From: Emticicia aquatilis
GTDB lineage: Bacteria; Bacteroidota; Bacteroidia; Cytophagales; Spirosomataceae
Length of the DNA stretch: 64,000 nt
Direction of reading: 5' to 3'
Assembly: GCF_014644295.1 (NCBI RefSeq)
Contig: NZ_BMKK01000009.1
Span: 204,829-268,828 of the forward strand
Part shown: one piece after another, positions 16,170-24,700 of the stretch
Layout of the letters: each line of letters begins with the position of its first letter
How positions within the stretch are numbered: position 1 is the stretch's first letter
Program-made: the position numbers and the translations under genes
Notes under the pieces: generated by a model
Databases searched by the model: none
What the model was told of the DNA's origin: nothing
Seen by the model: the letters and a program-made list of their open reading frames with translations, nothing else

Positions 16170-17400
16170 ATTTAAAAGCCGCAATCCCAGTAATTGCATG
16201 ACCCAAAATCAATAAATGAATATCGTGTGTGCCTTCGTAGGTTACAACCGATTCGAGATTCATTTGATGACGCATGATTGAATACTCACCCGTAATGCCC
16301 ATTCCGCCGTGAATTTGGCGTGCTTCACGAGCAATATCTAAGGCCATAGCCACATTGTTTCTTTTTGCGAGCGAAATTTGTGCGGTTGTTGCTTTTCCTG
16401 CATTTTTCAGATTGCCCAATCGCCAGCAAACTAATTGTGCTTTGGTGATTTCGGTGAGCATTTCGGCCAATTTCTTTTGGACTAACTGAAATGAGGCAAT
16501 TGGTTTATCGAACTGAATACGCTCCATTGCATATCTGCGTGCCGACTCGTAGCAGTCCATTGCTGCTCCTAAAGCTCCCCACGCAATGCCATAACGGGCA
16601 TTATCAAGGCACGACATCGGTGCTTTTAGCCCATCGGCTTCGGGCAAAATATTCGATTTTGGTACTCGCACATTATCAAAAACTAATTCTCCTGTGATGC
16701 TCGCACGCAACGACCATTTTCCGTGAATTTCGGGTGTTGAAAAACCTTCCATTCCTCGCTCAACTATAATTCCTTTGATGCGACCTTGCTCATTTTTTGC
16801 CCAAACTACCGCCACATCGGCTTTTGGGGAATTTGAAATCCACATTTTTGAGCCATTCAGAATCACGTGGTCGCCATCTTCTTTGAAATTGGTCGTCATG
16901 CCACTTGGATTTGAGCCAAAATCTGGTTCGGTCAATCCAAAACAGCCTAAATATTCTCCACTACTCAATTTTGGCAAAAACTTCATTTTTTGCTCTTCGC
17001 TACCATATTTATAAATCGGAAACATTACGAGTGAGCCTTGCACCGAGGCCGTTGAACGCATTCCCGAATCTCCTCTTTCAATTTCCTGCATCATTAAGCC
17101 ATACGAAATATAATCGAGGCTTTGCCCGCCATATTCCAGCGGAATCGTCGGCCCGAAAACACCCATATCACCCATTTTTTTAACGATAAACTCAGGAAAT
17201 TCACAGCGTTGTGCAGCATCTTCGATGATAGGTGAAATTTCTTTTTTCACGAAATCACGTACTGCCGAGCGAATCATAAGTTGCTCTTCAGTAAATAAAT
17301 CATCTATCTGATAAAAATCGGGCGATTCAAATTCATCTTTTTTGCTTGAATGCTTGAAGGTTTGTTGAGAAGGAGTCATAGTGACGAGATTTTGTTGCAT
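16168..17400 (-). CDS. gcdH: glutaryl-CoA dehydrogenase-like acyl-CoA dehydrogenase
   Basis: 410 residues, standard acyl-CoA dehydrogenase fold. FAD/substrate segments GCFGLTEPDFGSNPSG and KMWISNSPKADVAVVWAK are visible. The C-terminal YEGTHDIHLLILGHAITGI segment, with the Glu of YEG as catalytic base, closely matches glutaryl-CoA dehydrogenase (which has YEGTHDIHALILGRAITGI-type sequence), rather than short or medium-chain enzymes. It would oxidise and decarboxylate glutaryl-CoA to crotonyl-CoA in lysine/tryptophan degradation. No lysine-degradation partners are adjacent, so context neither supports nor opposes this. A second ATG eight codons in is an alternative start. Confidence 0.85.
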   Translation of the reverse strand: MQQNLVTMTPSQQTFKHSSKKDEFESPDFYQIDDLFTEEQLMIRSAVRDFVKKEISPIIEDAAQRCEFPEFIVKKMGDMGVFGPTIPLEYGGQSLDYISYGLMMQEIERGDSGMRSTASVQGSLVMFPIYKYGSEEQKMKFLPKLSSGEYLGCFGLTEPDFGSNPSGMTTNFKEDGDHVILNGSKMWISNSPKADVAVVWAKNEQGRIKGIIVERGMEGFSTPEIHGKWSLRASITGELVFDNVRVPKSNILPEADGLKAPMSCLDNARYGIAWGALGAAMDCYESARRYAMERIQFDKPIASFQLVQKKLAEMLTEITKAQLVCWRLGNLKNAGKATTAQISLAKRNNVAMALDIAREARQIHGGMGITGEYSIMRHQMNLESVVTYEGTHDIHLLILGHAITGIAAFK

Positions 17401-17483
17401 TAAATTTAATGCTCAAAAGTTTAACAATTTTGAGCAGAATCCATGCAAAAAAACAAAAAATTACTCTCTCTAACAATGACTTA

Positions 17484-18032
17484 TCACATAATATTTATTG
17501 TGCCTTTCATGGTCGAAAAATGAAACATACACATATAATAAAGTGTACTTGGGGCATCCATCGGCACTTTAAAAATCAACTGACTATTTTGGGCATCTTG
17601 ATTGGTAATACCAGTTGTAAAAGGACTTCCAAGACCTGCGTTTGAAGCTGTAATACGAAACGGATGTCCAGAAACCTGCACATTAAAAACGTAAGTAAAA
17701 CCTCTATATAAAGTAAGTGTTGGGTTAGCATTATTACCCGAAACATAGTCAGTAGTAGCACCGATAAGATAACTTGAAAAGCCTTGATTAGTTATATTAA
17801 AAACTATTGTAGGCGTACTTGATGATGTTGTAATACTAATCCAAGCAGAGCCATTCCAATACTTCATCAAATTATCAGTATTATCAAAAAACATCGTCCC
17901 TGGCGTTGGATTTAGCGGAAACGTAGAATTAACAGGCACTACCACTTTTTCTGGGTGCATTTCCGAATGTTGTGCCTGCACAAGTAAGTAATTGAATAAG
18001 TAAATTGCGAAAAATAGAAGAAGTTTTTTCAT
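17484..18032 (-). CDS. secreted cupredoxin-like protein
   Basis: 182 residues with signal peptide (cleavage near VQAQ). After a linker containing MFFDNTDNLMKYWNGSAW, the C-terminal beta domain has FTYVFNVQVSGHPFRI and ends YYMCMFHFSTMKG. Residues H123, C168, H171 and M175 occupy the order and approximate spacing of a type-1 blue copper site (His...Cys-x2-His-x3-Met). Similar C-terminal domains occur in marine phage and cyanobacterial proteins whose copper content is unknown to me. Could be a periplasmic electron carrier or a structural beta domain. Confidence 0.65.
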   Translation of the reverse strand: MKKLLLFFAIYLFNYLLVQAQHSEMHPEKVVVPVNSTFPLNPTPGTMFFDNTDNLMKYWNGSAWISITTSSSTPTIVFNITNQGFSSYLIGATTDYVSGNNANPTLTLYRGFTYVFNVQVSGHPFRITASNAGLGSPFTTGITNQDAQNSQLIFKVPMDAPSTLYYMCMFHFSTMKGTINIM

Positions 18033-18112
18033 AGCGTATATAGTTTAGAGAATTTAAACTAATACGAAAAAAAGGCTTAAAGGTTGTATTTGGTGTAATT
18101 TCTTAAATAAAA

Positions 18113-18141
18113 AGTGCCACTTCTGATTAGGAAGTGGCACT
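18113..18141. terminator. terminator of Uma2 gene
   Basis: AGTGCCACTT pairs perfectly with AAGTGGCACT around a nine-base loop, just beyond the Uma2-family stop codon. Confidence 0.8.
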
Positions 18142-18167
18142 AAAGAAAATTTATATTGTCTTTGAAA

Positions 18168-18722
18168 TTATGCTGTAATATCGCTTACCTTCACTTCAAG
18201 TCCTTCAAGTAATTTTGATTTTACGATTTCATCATCTGTTCCTTTTGAGAAAATCTTGTATCCATCATTTTCCAATGAAAAAACCTCAATTGTATCATAT
18301 TCTGGAAAAACTATCCAATATTCTTTTACACCGTATTTCTGATAAATTTCTTTTTTATCAACAGTATCAATATAGAATGAGCCTTTTGAAACTACCTCAA
18401 CCAATAAATCTGGCACTCCACGAATCCAATCTTTTATGATACCTTTGTTTTCGTCAGAAATATAAATCAAATCTGGTTGAACTCGGTTTATGCCTTCTTC
18501 AAAAATTACATCGAGAGGTGAAATTAGAATTTTACCAAGCTTGTTTTTCTTTGCGAATGCTTTAAAAATATCATTCAGTTCTGATAAAATAATTTGGTGT
18601 CTTGAAATAGGACTTGGCGACATAATTTCTTCCCCATTTATAATTTGAACTAAGTCCCAATCTTGCAGATTTTTAGTCTCAATACTTGCCAATAGTTCCA
18701 TGATTTTCTGATTTTTAGTCAA
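18168..18722 (-). CDS. Uma2-family (DUF820) PD-(D/E)xK endonuclease-like protein
   Basis: 184 residues. Nuclease-fold signature visible as INRVQPDLIYIS, VPDLLVEVVSKGS (Asp and Glu of the metal site) and DKKEIYQKYGVKEYWIV. The N-terminus MTKNQKIMELLASIETKN and MSPSPISRHQIILSEL are typical Uma2 segments. Uma2 proteins are common in cyanobacteria and scattered elsewhere, often in many copies, with unproved activity. Only 11 bp separate it from lysA, upstream in transcription, so it may be read with it. Biological role unknown. Confidence 0.88.
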   Translation of the reverse strand: MTKNQKIMELLASIETKNLQDWDLVQIINGEEIMSPSPISRHQIILSELNDIFKAFAKKNKLGKILISPLDVIFEEGINRVQPDLIYISDENKGIIKDWIRGVPDLLVEVVSKGSFYIDTVDKKEIYQKYGVKEYWIVFPEYDTIEVFSLENDGYKIFSKGTDDEIVKSKLLEGLEVKVSDITA

Positions 18723-18733
18723 ATATAAGAAAT

Positions 18734-19954
18734 TTACAAATCAATCACCACTTGGTTTTTCAGAATATCCTCCATTGTTTCACGTTGACGGATAAGGTGC
18801 GTTTGTCCATTATAAATCAAAACTTCGGCTGGGCGAAAACGTGAATTATAATTTGATGCCATTGAAAACCCGTAAGCACCAGCATTTTTAATCACCATTA
18901 TATCGCCTTCTTTGGTTTTTGGTAGCAATCGGTCTTTACCAAAAGTATCAGTTTCGCAGATATAGCCCACAATATCATACATTTCTTTCTCTTCACCATC
19001 AAGATTTGAACCGTTGATAATTTTGTGGTAAGCATCATACATCATCGGGCGAATTAGGTGATTTAAACCCGAATCTACGCCAATAAAATTACGAGCAGGG
19101 TTATGCTTCACCACATTGGCTCTTACTAATAAGTATCCACTTTCGCTTACCAAAAACTTGCCTGGCTCAAACCAAAGTTCAACTTCACGTCCAAATTTCT
19201 GACAGAAATTATTGAAAACTTTCACCACTTCTTTGCCCAGTTTCTCCATATCAGTCACGTGGTCGTCTTCTTTGTAAGCTACCTTGAAACCCGAACCTAA
19301 ATCTATGAACTGAATATTTGGAAAATACTTAAAAGTTAGGTCGAAAAGCTTTTCGGCGGCTTCAATGATTACGTTGGCATTTTTGAAATCAGAACCTGTA
19401 TGTTGGTGCAAACCCACCACATTGAGGTCATATTTCTGCACAATAGCGTTGATTTCTTCAGCTTGCTCAATCGAAATACCAAATTTAGAATCTTTATGTC
19501 CTGTCGAAATCTTGAGTGTTCCACCTGCCATGATATGAGGATTGATTCGCAAACAAATCGGGAAACAATTGCCGTAAGTTTGACCAAATTTTTCGAGCAA
19601 TGGCAATGAATCAAGATTCATTCGTAGCCCCATTTCAACGGCTTCTTGCACTTCCGAAAAAGCCACTCCACTTGGTGTGTACTGAATCTGATGTGGCTCA
19701 TAACCTGCCAAAATAGCCAAATGAGCTTCTTGCATCGAAACCACATCAATGTCAACGCCATTTTTACGCATCAATTTCATGATACTAACGTTGGTCAGTG
19801 CCTTACAAGCATATTTTATTTTAAGGTTTGTTCCTGCAAACGCAGTACGCATCTTTGCAATTTGCTCTTCGATTTTATGCCCATCATAGACATAAACTGG
19901 TGTTCCGAATTGCTCGGCTAAGGCTTCAACGCCAATATTTTGTATTGAAAACAT
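18734..19954 (-). CDS. lysA: diaminopimelate decarboxylase
   Basis: 406 residues from ATG at MFSIQNIGVEAL; an upstream ATG lies in repeat-like sequence. PLP-dependent group IV decarboxylase: PLP Lys in KIKYACKALTN, HTGSDF in the barrel, and the substrate/second-active-site segment GYICETDTFG (the CExDT-type motif of the dimer partner). It converts meso-diaminopimelate to L-lysine, the last step of lysine synthesis. The leader carries the GAATGAGTGAATGATAG repeat word between it and the DUF3127 gene. Confidence 0.95.
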   Translation of the reverse strand: MFSIQNIGVEALAEQFGTPVYVYDGHKIEEQIAKMRTAFAGTNLKIKYACKALTNVSIMKLMRKNGVDIDVVSMQEAHLAILAGYEPHQIQYTPSGVAFSEVQEAVEMGLRMNLDSLPLLEKFGQTYGNCFPICLRINPHIMAGGTLKISTGHKDSKFGISIEQAEEINAIVQKYDLNVVGLHQHTGSDFKNANVIIEAAEKLFDLTFKYFPNIQFIDLGSGFKVAYKEDDHVTDMEKLGKEVVKVFNNFCQKFGREVELWFEPGKFLVSESGYLLVRANVVKHNPARNFIGVDSGLNHLIRPMMYDAYHKIINGSNLDGEEKEMYDIVGYICETDTFGKDRLLPKTKEGDIMVIKNAGAYGFSMASNYNSRFRPAEVLIYNGQTHLIRQRETMEDILKNQVVIDL

Positions 19955-19970
19955 ACTAAATCTAATTTTC

Positions 19971-20001
19971 AATGATTGATTGAGTGAGTGAATGATAGAA
20001 T
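19971..20001. repeat. short-word repeat, family A
   Basis: The run contains TGATTGAGTGAGTGAATGAT followed by AGAAT, an approximate 4/8-base periodic GAATGAGT word also present as an inverted pair at 59764-59857. Upstream of lysA. Confidence 0.6.
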
Positions 20002-20044
20002 AAATCACTCAACAGAAGCATTGAATTTTTTAATTAAAAAAAAC

Positions 20045-20081
20045 TACCGTTACCTGAGCGAAGTCGAAGGTTAAAACGGTA
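20045..20081. terminator. terminator embedded in DUF3127 stop region
   Basis: TACCGTT at 20045-20051 pairs with AACGGTA at 20075-20081; the loop holds the core CCTTCGACTTCGCTCAGG (minus strand). On the minus strand the 5' arm lies in the last Leu-Pro-Phe codons and a long T-run follows, as in an intrinsic terminator. The same core recurs in the 37304-37353 terminator. Confidence 0.8.
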
Positions 20082-20457
20082 AATCGTCTTTATCACCTTC
20101 AGCAGAAACAGCAAACTCTGAAGCTACCGAAGTTGGTTGAGCAGGAGCAGCTGCTCTATATGGTGCTGGAGCTGGGGCAGATTCTTCTCCGCTTCCTGCC
20201 AACTCAATTTTCCAAGCTTTTAAGTCTGTAAACCAACGACCATTATATTCACGACTTTCAGCATCGAATGACACTAAAAGTTCGTTTCCGATTGTCAAAA
20301 ATGTTTCATTAAATTTATCTCCCCAAATCGTAAGACATACTTTCTTTGGGTATTGTCCGTCTGTTTCTATTACAAAATCTTGTTTTTTCCAAGGTCCATT
20401 TTTGCCTTCGCCTGATTGCACAGCTAATACGTGAATAAGTCTTCCTTTGATTTCCAT
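20071..20457 (-). CDS. DUF3127 OB-fold protein with SSB-like acidic tail
   Basis: 128 residues. Start MEIKGRLIHVLAVQSGEGKN and GPWKKQDFVIETDGQYPK are the DUF3127 signature; the fold is predicted to be OB-like and the family is almost restricted to Bacteroidota. After an Ala/Pro linker the protein ends in EGDKDDLPF, strongly resembling the DDDIPF tip of bacterial SSB that recruits repair and replication proteins. A nucleic-acid-binding role is therefore likely (inference). Its last codons also form part of a terminator stem. Confidence 0.85.
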   Translation of the reverse strand: MEIKGRLIHVLAVQSGEGKNGPWKKQDFVIETDGQYPKKVCLTIWGDKFNETFLTIGNELLVSFDAESREYNGRWFTDLKAWKIELAGSGEESAPAPAPYRAAAPAQPTSVASEFAVSAEGDKDDLPF

Positions 20458-20593
20458 TTTAAAATTTGATAAATGTTTCTACAAAAGTACGCCTAATCTT
20501 TGAAATGGAAAAGTAAAGAATAAAGGATATACGAATGAAGCTATAAATTGGAAGTTTTACAAAACATTAATACAGGCTTTTGAAATAATCGTG

Positions 20594-20601
20594 TAAATTT
20601 G
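20594..20601 (+). promoter_or_regulatory. candidate -7 element upstream of phoD-like gene
   Basis: TAAATTTG fits TAnnTTTG, about 58 bp before the ATG of the PhoD-like gene. A proper -33 box is not clear. Confidence 0.3.
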
Positions 20602-20658
20602 AATTGTTGTTACACTCCTTGTTTATTGAAGTGTGCTAAAAATTAACCAACCATCAGC

Positions 20659-21975
20659 ATGAGAAAAATCTTCCTTTTAGTTTTATCTACATTTATTCTG
20701 TCAATTTCTTCTTTCGCTCAAATCCAGTCAGGCCCAATGCTTGGTTACTCGGAAATGAAAGAAGTGTTGCTTTGGGTTCAAACTCAAAAAGAAGCCAGCG
20801 TAAAGTTTATTTATTGGGATAAAGAAAATCCAGCCGTAAAGTTTTCAACCGATGAAGTCAAAACCAATAAAACCGATGTTTTTGTAGCAAAATTGATTGC
20901 TGATAAGGTTTTACCGGGCAAAAAATACGCTTATGAGGTTTATGTCGATAAAAAGAAAGTGAATTTTAGCTATCCGCTTGAATTCCAAACGCAAACCCTT
21001 TGGCAATGGCGAACCGACCCACCAGCATTCAAATTTGCGGTTGGAAGTTGTGCTTATGTAAACGAAGAAGCTTATGACCGCCCTGGAAAACCGTATGGCT
21101 CAGAATACGAGATTTTTACGAGCATTTACAAATCGAAACCCGATTTTATGGTTTGGGGTGGAGATAATCTTTACTTGAGAGAAGCAGATTGGAATACCAA
21201 AACAGGTATTTTACACCGATATACCCACACTCGCTCGTTGCCAGAAATGCAACCACTTTTGGCAAATGTACATAACTACGCCATTTGGGACGACCACGAT
21301 TTTGGCCCAAATGACTCTGACAGGGGTTTTGTGAGTAAGCAACAAACGCTCGATGCCTTCAAACTTTTTTGGGGAAATCTGAATTATGCTTTTGATAATG
21401 AAGGAGTTACAGGCTCTTTTCAGTGGGCTGACTGTCAGTTTTTCTTGGTTGACGACCGTTGGTGGCGAACGCCAAACGACCGTACGACTGGTTCGAGAGA
21501 TTATTTTGGTCAAAAACAAATGCAATGGTTGATTGATGCGATGAAGTTCTCAAATGCACCATTCAAATTTGTCGTTGTGGGTGGGCAAGTTGGCAATCCT
21601 GCCAAGATTTTTGAAAACTATGCTAACTACGAAGAAGAGCGTAATCAGTTCTTTGATTTAATTACGAAAGAAAAAATCCCAGGTGTGATATTTATTAGCG
21701 GCGACCGCCACTGGACAGCCCTCTGCAAAACCGAGCGTGCAGGTACTTATCCGCTTTATGATTTGACGGTTTCAGCACTAACATCTGGACCATCAGGGCC
21801 AGTAAAAGAAGAAAAAGATACACCCTATGTGGAAGGTACAAGCGTGACCAAGCACAATTATGGTCTATTGGAAGTTTCTGGAAAAAGAAATGACCGAGTT
21901 CTGAAAATCAATGTGTTGGATAAGGATGGAAAAGAACTTTGGACAAAAGAAATTAAAGCAAGTGAATTGAAATGA
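20659..21975 (+). CDS. PhoD-like alkaline phosphatase/phosphodiesterase
   Basis: 438 residues with signal peptide (cleaved near SSFAQ). PhoD-type metal-ligand segments appear in order: KFAVGSCAYVN, MVWGGDNLYLREADW, YAIWDDHDFGPNDSDRG and VIFISGDRHWTALCK. An N-terminal Ig-like domain (about 22-110) precedes the phosphatase domain, as in Bacteroidota PhoD proteins. It should release phosphate from phosphodiesters or monoesters in the periplasm or outside. Overlaps the next gene by 4 bp (ATGA). Confidence 0.92.
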   Translation: MRKIFLLVLSTFILSISSFAQIQSGPMLGYSEMKEVLLWVQTQKEASVKFIYWDKENPAVKFSTDEVKTNKTDVFVAKLIADKVLPGKKYAYEVYVDKKKVNFSYPLEFQTQTLWQWRTDPPAFKFAVGSCAYVNEEAYDRPGKPYGSEYEIFTSIYKSKPDFMVWGGDNLYLREADWNTKTGILHRYTHTRSLPEMQPLLANVHNYAIWDDHDFGPNDSDRGFVSKQQTLDAFKLFWGNLNYAFDNEGVTGSFQWADCQFFLVDDRWWRTPNDRTTGSRDYFGQKQMQWLIDAMKFSNAPFKFVVVGGQVGNPAKIFENYANYEEERNQFFDLITKEKIPGVIFISGDRHWTALCKTERAGTYPLYDLTVSALTSGPSGPVKEEKDTPYVEGTSVTKHNYGLLEVSGKRNDRVLKINVLDKDGKELWTKEIKASELK

Positions 21976-22589
21976 GACCAATTCAGTCGTTAAAATATTG
22001 TTGGCAAGTAGCCCACTACGGATATTATGCCAACAATATCCATCTATGTAGAGCTATAAACTTAACTTTAGTTTTGCTTTGCTTCTCATTTACCGTCTTT
22101 TCACAAAAACTTTATACTGATAAAGGTCAGGTATTTGACTTTAAAAGTTTGAAACAAAACAAGGCTTCAATAATTGTTTTCTTCGACCCCGAGTGTCCCA
22201 TTTGTCAGAAATACACAAAAAATTTGACTGAAATGGAGAAGAAATACAATAAAGAAGGAATTGAATTATACGTTATTTATCCTTTTAAGGTACTTGAAGC
22301 AAAATCATTGTCAGAGTTTAGAGAAGAATATAAGTTTGATTTGCCAATCATTTATGACCCAAACAGAAAGCTACTCAAAAAACTGAAAGCCAATTATTCT
22401 CCCGAAGTTTTTCTGCTGGATAATAAGCGTAAAACACTATATCACGGGGCTATTGATAATTGGTTTTATGGTCTTGGTAGAAACCGTGCAGTACCAACAG
22501 AATTTTATTTATTAGATGCTATAAACGCATTCAAGAATAATCAAACTGTTAAGGTTAAGTATGTAGAACCAGTCGGCTGTATGCTCTAA
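21972..22589 (+). CDS. secreted thioredoxin-fold redoxin with CPIC motif
   Basis: Up to 205 residues. The redoxin domain shows IIVFFDPECPICQKYTKN (CxxC active site) and a peroxiredoxin/TlpA-like body ending with FYLLDAINAF. The hydrophobic segment NLTLVLLCFSFTVFSQ is a signal peptide; about 32 residues precede it, an unusually long n-region that overlaps a 45-nt hairpin, so the true start may lie further in at a non-ATG codon. TlpA-like proteins reduce disulfides or support cytochrome assembly. Its gene converges, 3 bp apart, on the cytochrome c/copper monooxygenase gene; in other bacteria such domains occur fused together. Confidence 0.8.
   Translation: MRPIQSLKYCWQVAHYGYYANNIHLCRAINLTLVLLCFSFTVFSQKLYTDKGQVFDFKSLKQNKASIIVFFDPECPICQKYTKNLTEMEKKYNKEGIELYVIYPFKVLEAKSLSEFREEYKFDLPIIYDPNRKLLKKLKANYSPEVFLLDNKRKTLYHGAIDNWFYGLGRNRAVPTEFYLLDAINAFKNNQTVKVKYVEPVGCML
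21995..22039. repeat. 45-nt perfect-stem hairpin at phoD-redoxin junction
   Basis: ATATTGTTGGCA pairs perfectly with TGCCAACAATAT (12 bp); inside the loop GTAG/CTAC can pair again. It lies just after the PhoD stop, inside the annotated N-terminus of the redoxin. Confidence 0.75.
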
Positions 22590-22592
22590 GGG

Positions 22593-23867
22593 CTATTTTT
22601 GTTCTATGTTTTCATCGCCTTCTTTATAATCAAGGTAATATAAAACTAAATTAAACATTTCATCTTTTGTTCCCCAACCGTAGCCAATATCTCGTGGTGG
22701 GTTATAAGGATTTTCGGGATTTTCGGCAGTATTATCGTACGTACCTTCAACTATAAATGTTGAGCCTGCGGGAATTTTCAGTAACTTCTTAAACTGATAA
22801 GTCATTTGCCAATTAAAGTCCCAACTATCAATCTTTACTAAGTTTACCACCTCTCCGTCGGGCGTAATCACAAATGCTCGGAATGTTTTGCCTATTAAGT
22901 GCATGTGCGGAAGCACCGAAATCAACGACATTGATTTATCAATCTTTTTCGAGATAAAGAAAGTGGCTTTTTGTCCTGCTTTTATCAAAAATGGTTTGTT
23001 TGAAATATCATTTTCACGTAATGTAAAATTCCTTACCTCACGTTCGATTTTATCTTTAGCAAAATACAGTTGAATCTCCGATTGGTCGGTGTCAGGTACA
23101 GGCGAAGGTGCATAGTGCATATTCAGCAGAAAATCGGCGTTTGCATTCAGTTTTACCCCAGTACCTTTCGGGAAATTGATTTTGTCATTTCCTGGTACCC
23201 ATCCATACAGAAACTCTTCTTTTAAAGCGGTCTTTTGAAACTCATAAACTTTTGGGTCAGTTTCTGATAAACCATCTATGCCTCTGATATTGTTGGTTGT
23301 ATCAACCATCAATCGGCTATGATGAACCACTTTTTTATTTCCTGCCGTAAATCCGATAGCTGTAATATATTCGTCTCTCGGTGTTTTACTTGGCAAACTA
23401 AAAAATCGAAAATCTTCTAAATTCTCTCCCGAAATTGGGTATGGTTTATTCATTTTCAAAACCAAATCAGGTTTTACTAACTCTGATTCTATTGACTGTT
23501 GTCTATTATCTGTTGACTTCAAAATACCCTCTTTCATTCCACCTTCAATCCAAAGTTTTATTTTGGTTATTTCGCCTACTGTCAGTCCTCGCTCGTTTAG
23601 GTAAGCTTGAAATTTACGGTCTGCGGGAAACGGTGGCATATAACGAGTTTCGGTTACCTTACCAATAAATTTGGCTCGTTTCACAACGTCTTCGTAGGTT
23701 ATCAAATTAAATGGCCCAGATTTGTTGGGCTGGTGGCAAGGTGTGCAATTTTTGTGGATAATGGGAGCTATATGCTCATGAAAGTTAACTTCTATCGCTT
23801 TTTGGGCATCAACAAGCACGGAATATAATATTCCTACCACAAAAAAAGTATATCGAAAATTTCTCAT
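22593..23867 (-). CDS. cytochrome c - type II copper (PHM-like) monooxygenase
   Basis: 424 residues with signal peptide. A heme-binding motif C41-T-P-C-H45 is followed by a probable axial Met in TRYMPPFPAD. The rest matches copper type II ascorbate-dependent monooxygenases: H182-H183 and H251 (NMHYAP) fit the CuH site, H321-x-H323 (LPHMHLIG) and M404 (KDEMFNL) the CuM site, as in peptidylglycine alpha-hydroxylating monooxygenase. The complete ligand set implies O2-dependent hydroxylation, with the heme as built-in electron donor (inference). Substrate unknown. Converges with the redoxin gene and is separated from the SusCD operon by a terminator. Confidence 0.85.
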   Translation of the reverse strand: MRNFRYTFFVVGILYSVLVDAQKAIEVNFHEHIAPIIHKNCTPCHQPNKSGPFNLITYEDVVKRAKFIGKVTETRYMPPFPADRKFQAYLNERGLTVGEITKIKLWIEGGMKEGILKSTDNRQQSIESELVKPDLVLKMNKPYPISGENLEDFRFFSLPSKTPRDEYITAIGFTAGNKKVVHHSRLMVDTTNNIRGIDGLSETDPKVYEFQKTALKEEFLYGWVPGNDKINFPKGTGVKLNANADFLLNMHYAPSPVPDTDQSEIQLYFAKDKIEREVRNFTLRENDISNKPFLIKAGQKATFFISKKIDKSMSLISVLPHMHLIGKTFRAFVITPDGEVVNLVKIDSWDFNWQMTYQFKKLLKIPAGSTFIVEGTYDNTAENPENPYNPPRDIGYGWGTKDEMFNLVLYYLDYKEGDENIEQK

Positions 23868-23879
23868 AAATATTTAAAC

Positions 23880-23913
23880 GAAAGAGCAGACCATTGTAGT
23901 AGTCTGCTCTTTC
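23880..23913. terminator. terminator of SusCD-lipoprotein operon
   Basis: GAAAGAGCAGAC pairs perfectly with GTCTGCTCTTTC around a ten-base loop, between the last operon gene (stop 23943) and the cytochrome/monooxygenase gene start. Confidence 0.88.
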
Positions 23914-23942
23914 AAAATTATACAATTTGTAATCAAATCCAA

Positions 23943-24659
23943 TTATTTAACACTAAATGCTAATTGGCAGTTAGAGTTAGCTTCAGAAACTGAAGTTGGG
24001 TCAGCACAAATTGAATCTGGATTCCAAGTATTAAATACTTGACCATCTGTTGTGTAAAGAATCCACGTTAAAACAAATGAATCAGAAGCAACAGCACCAT
24101 AAGTAGCCGTTTCTGCTGGTCTCAACCAAGCATTTGTTGGACGAGGTCGTGCAGGGTTGCTAAATACGTTTACCGAATTTACTTTGTCATACTTCACAGT
24201 AGCTGTTTTGTAAGCATCATAAATTTGTTGAGGCGTAATGCTGAACGCATTCCATTGACGGTTAGCTGCAGGTGCAGAGATTGTCGCAATCAATTTACCT
24301 TTACCATTTCCGCTCAAATCAGCAACTTTAGGGTTGCCATCTGGGTCATTGTATGACTCCAACATTCTTACGTAGATTTCGATTTTGTTTACAGTCAATT
24401 TATTATCTAAAGAAACCCAACGAGTTTTGAAATCAATTTTTGCTGAATTTTGAGCTGCTTTTGGGAAAGTTTTTGCGTTGTCAACTTCATAAGGTTGAGG
24501 TCTTGCGAGCAAATTTCCGTTGAAAGCGATACCATCAAATACCGTAAATGCGTGTACACCCGGTAAGAATGTTGGTAATGGGTTCAATGATTCATCTCTA
24601 CATGCACTGATTGCAAATAGTAGAGCACTAACTATTGTCAAACTTAATATTTTTTTCAT
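23943..24659 (-). CDS. surface lipoprotein of SusCD locus 1
   Basis: About 238 residues from ATG at MKKILSLTIV; the longer frame starts inside a hairpin. Lipobox ISAC places it on the outer membrane surface. The N-terminus RDESLNPLPTFLPGVHAF and the beta-rich body fit the accessory ligand-binding lipoproteins that follow SusD (SusE/F-like position), though no named domain is recognised. A Cys pair near the C-terminus (SICADPT and SNCQLAF) may form a disulfide. It is the last gene of a SusC-SusD-lipoprotein operon. Confidence 0.7.
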   Translation of the reverse strand: MKKILSLTIVSALLFAISACRDESLNPLPTFLPGVHAFTVFDGIAFNGNLLARPQPYEVDNAKTFPKAAQNSAKIDFKTRWVSLDNKLTVNKIEIYVRMLESYNDPDGNPKVADLSGNGKGKLIATISAPAANRQWNAFSITPQQIYDAYKTATVKYDKVNSVNVFSNPARPRPTNAWLRPAETATYGAVASDSFVLTWILYTTDGQVFNTWNPDSICADPTSVSEANSNCQLAFSVK

Positions 24660-24700
24660 TTTAAGTACCGTTTTAAAGTTTTTAATGAGATTTTGATTTA

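Noticed and set aside
17409..17645. 78-codon plus-strand frame opposite the cupredoxin-like gene
   Set aside because: Overlaps a gene with a clear signal and conserved domain; no leader and no family.
18168..18722. Uma2 protein as part of a mobile or defence system
   Set aside because: No toxin, recombinase or methylase nearby; it sits between housekeeping genes.
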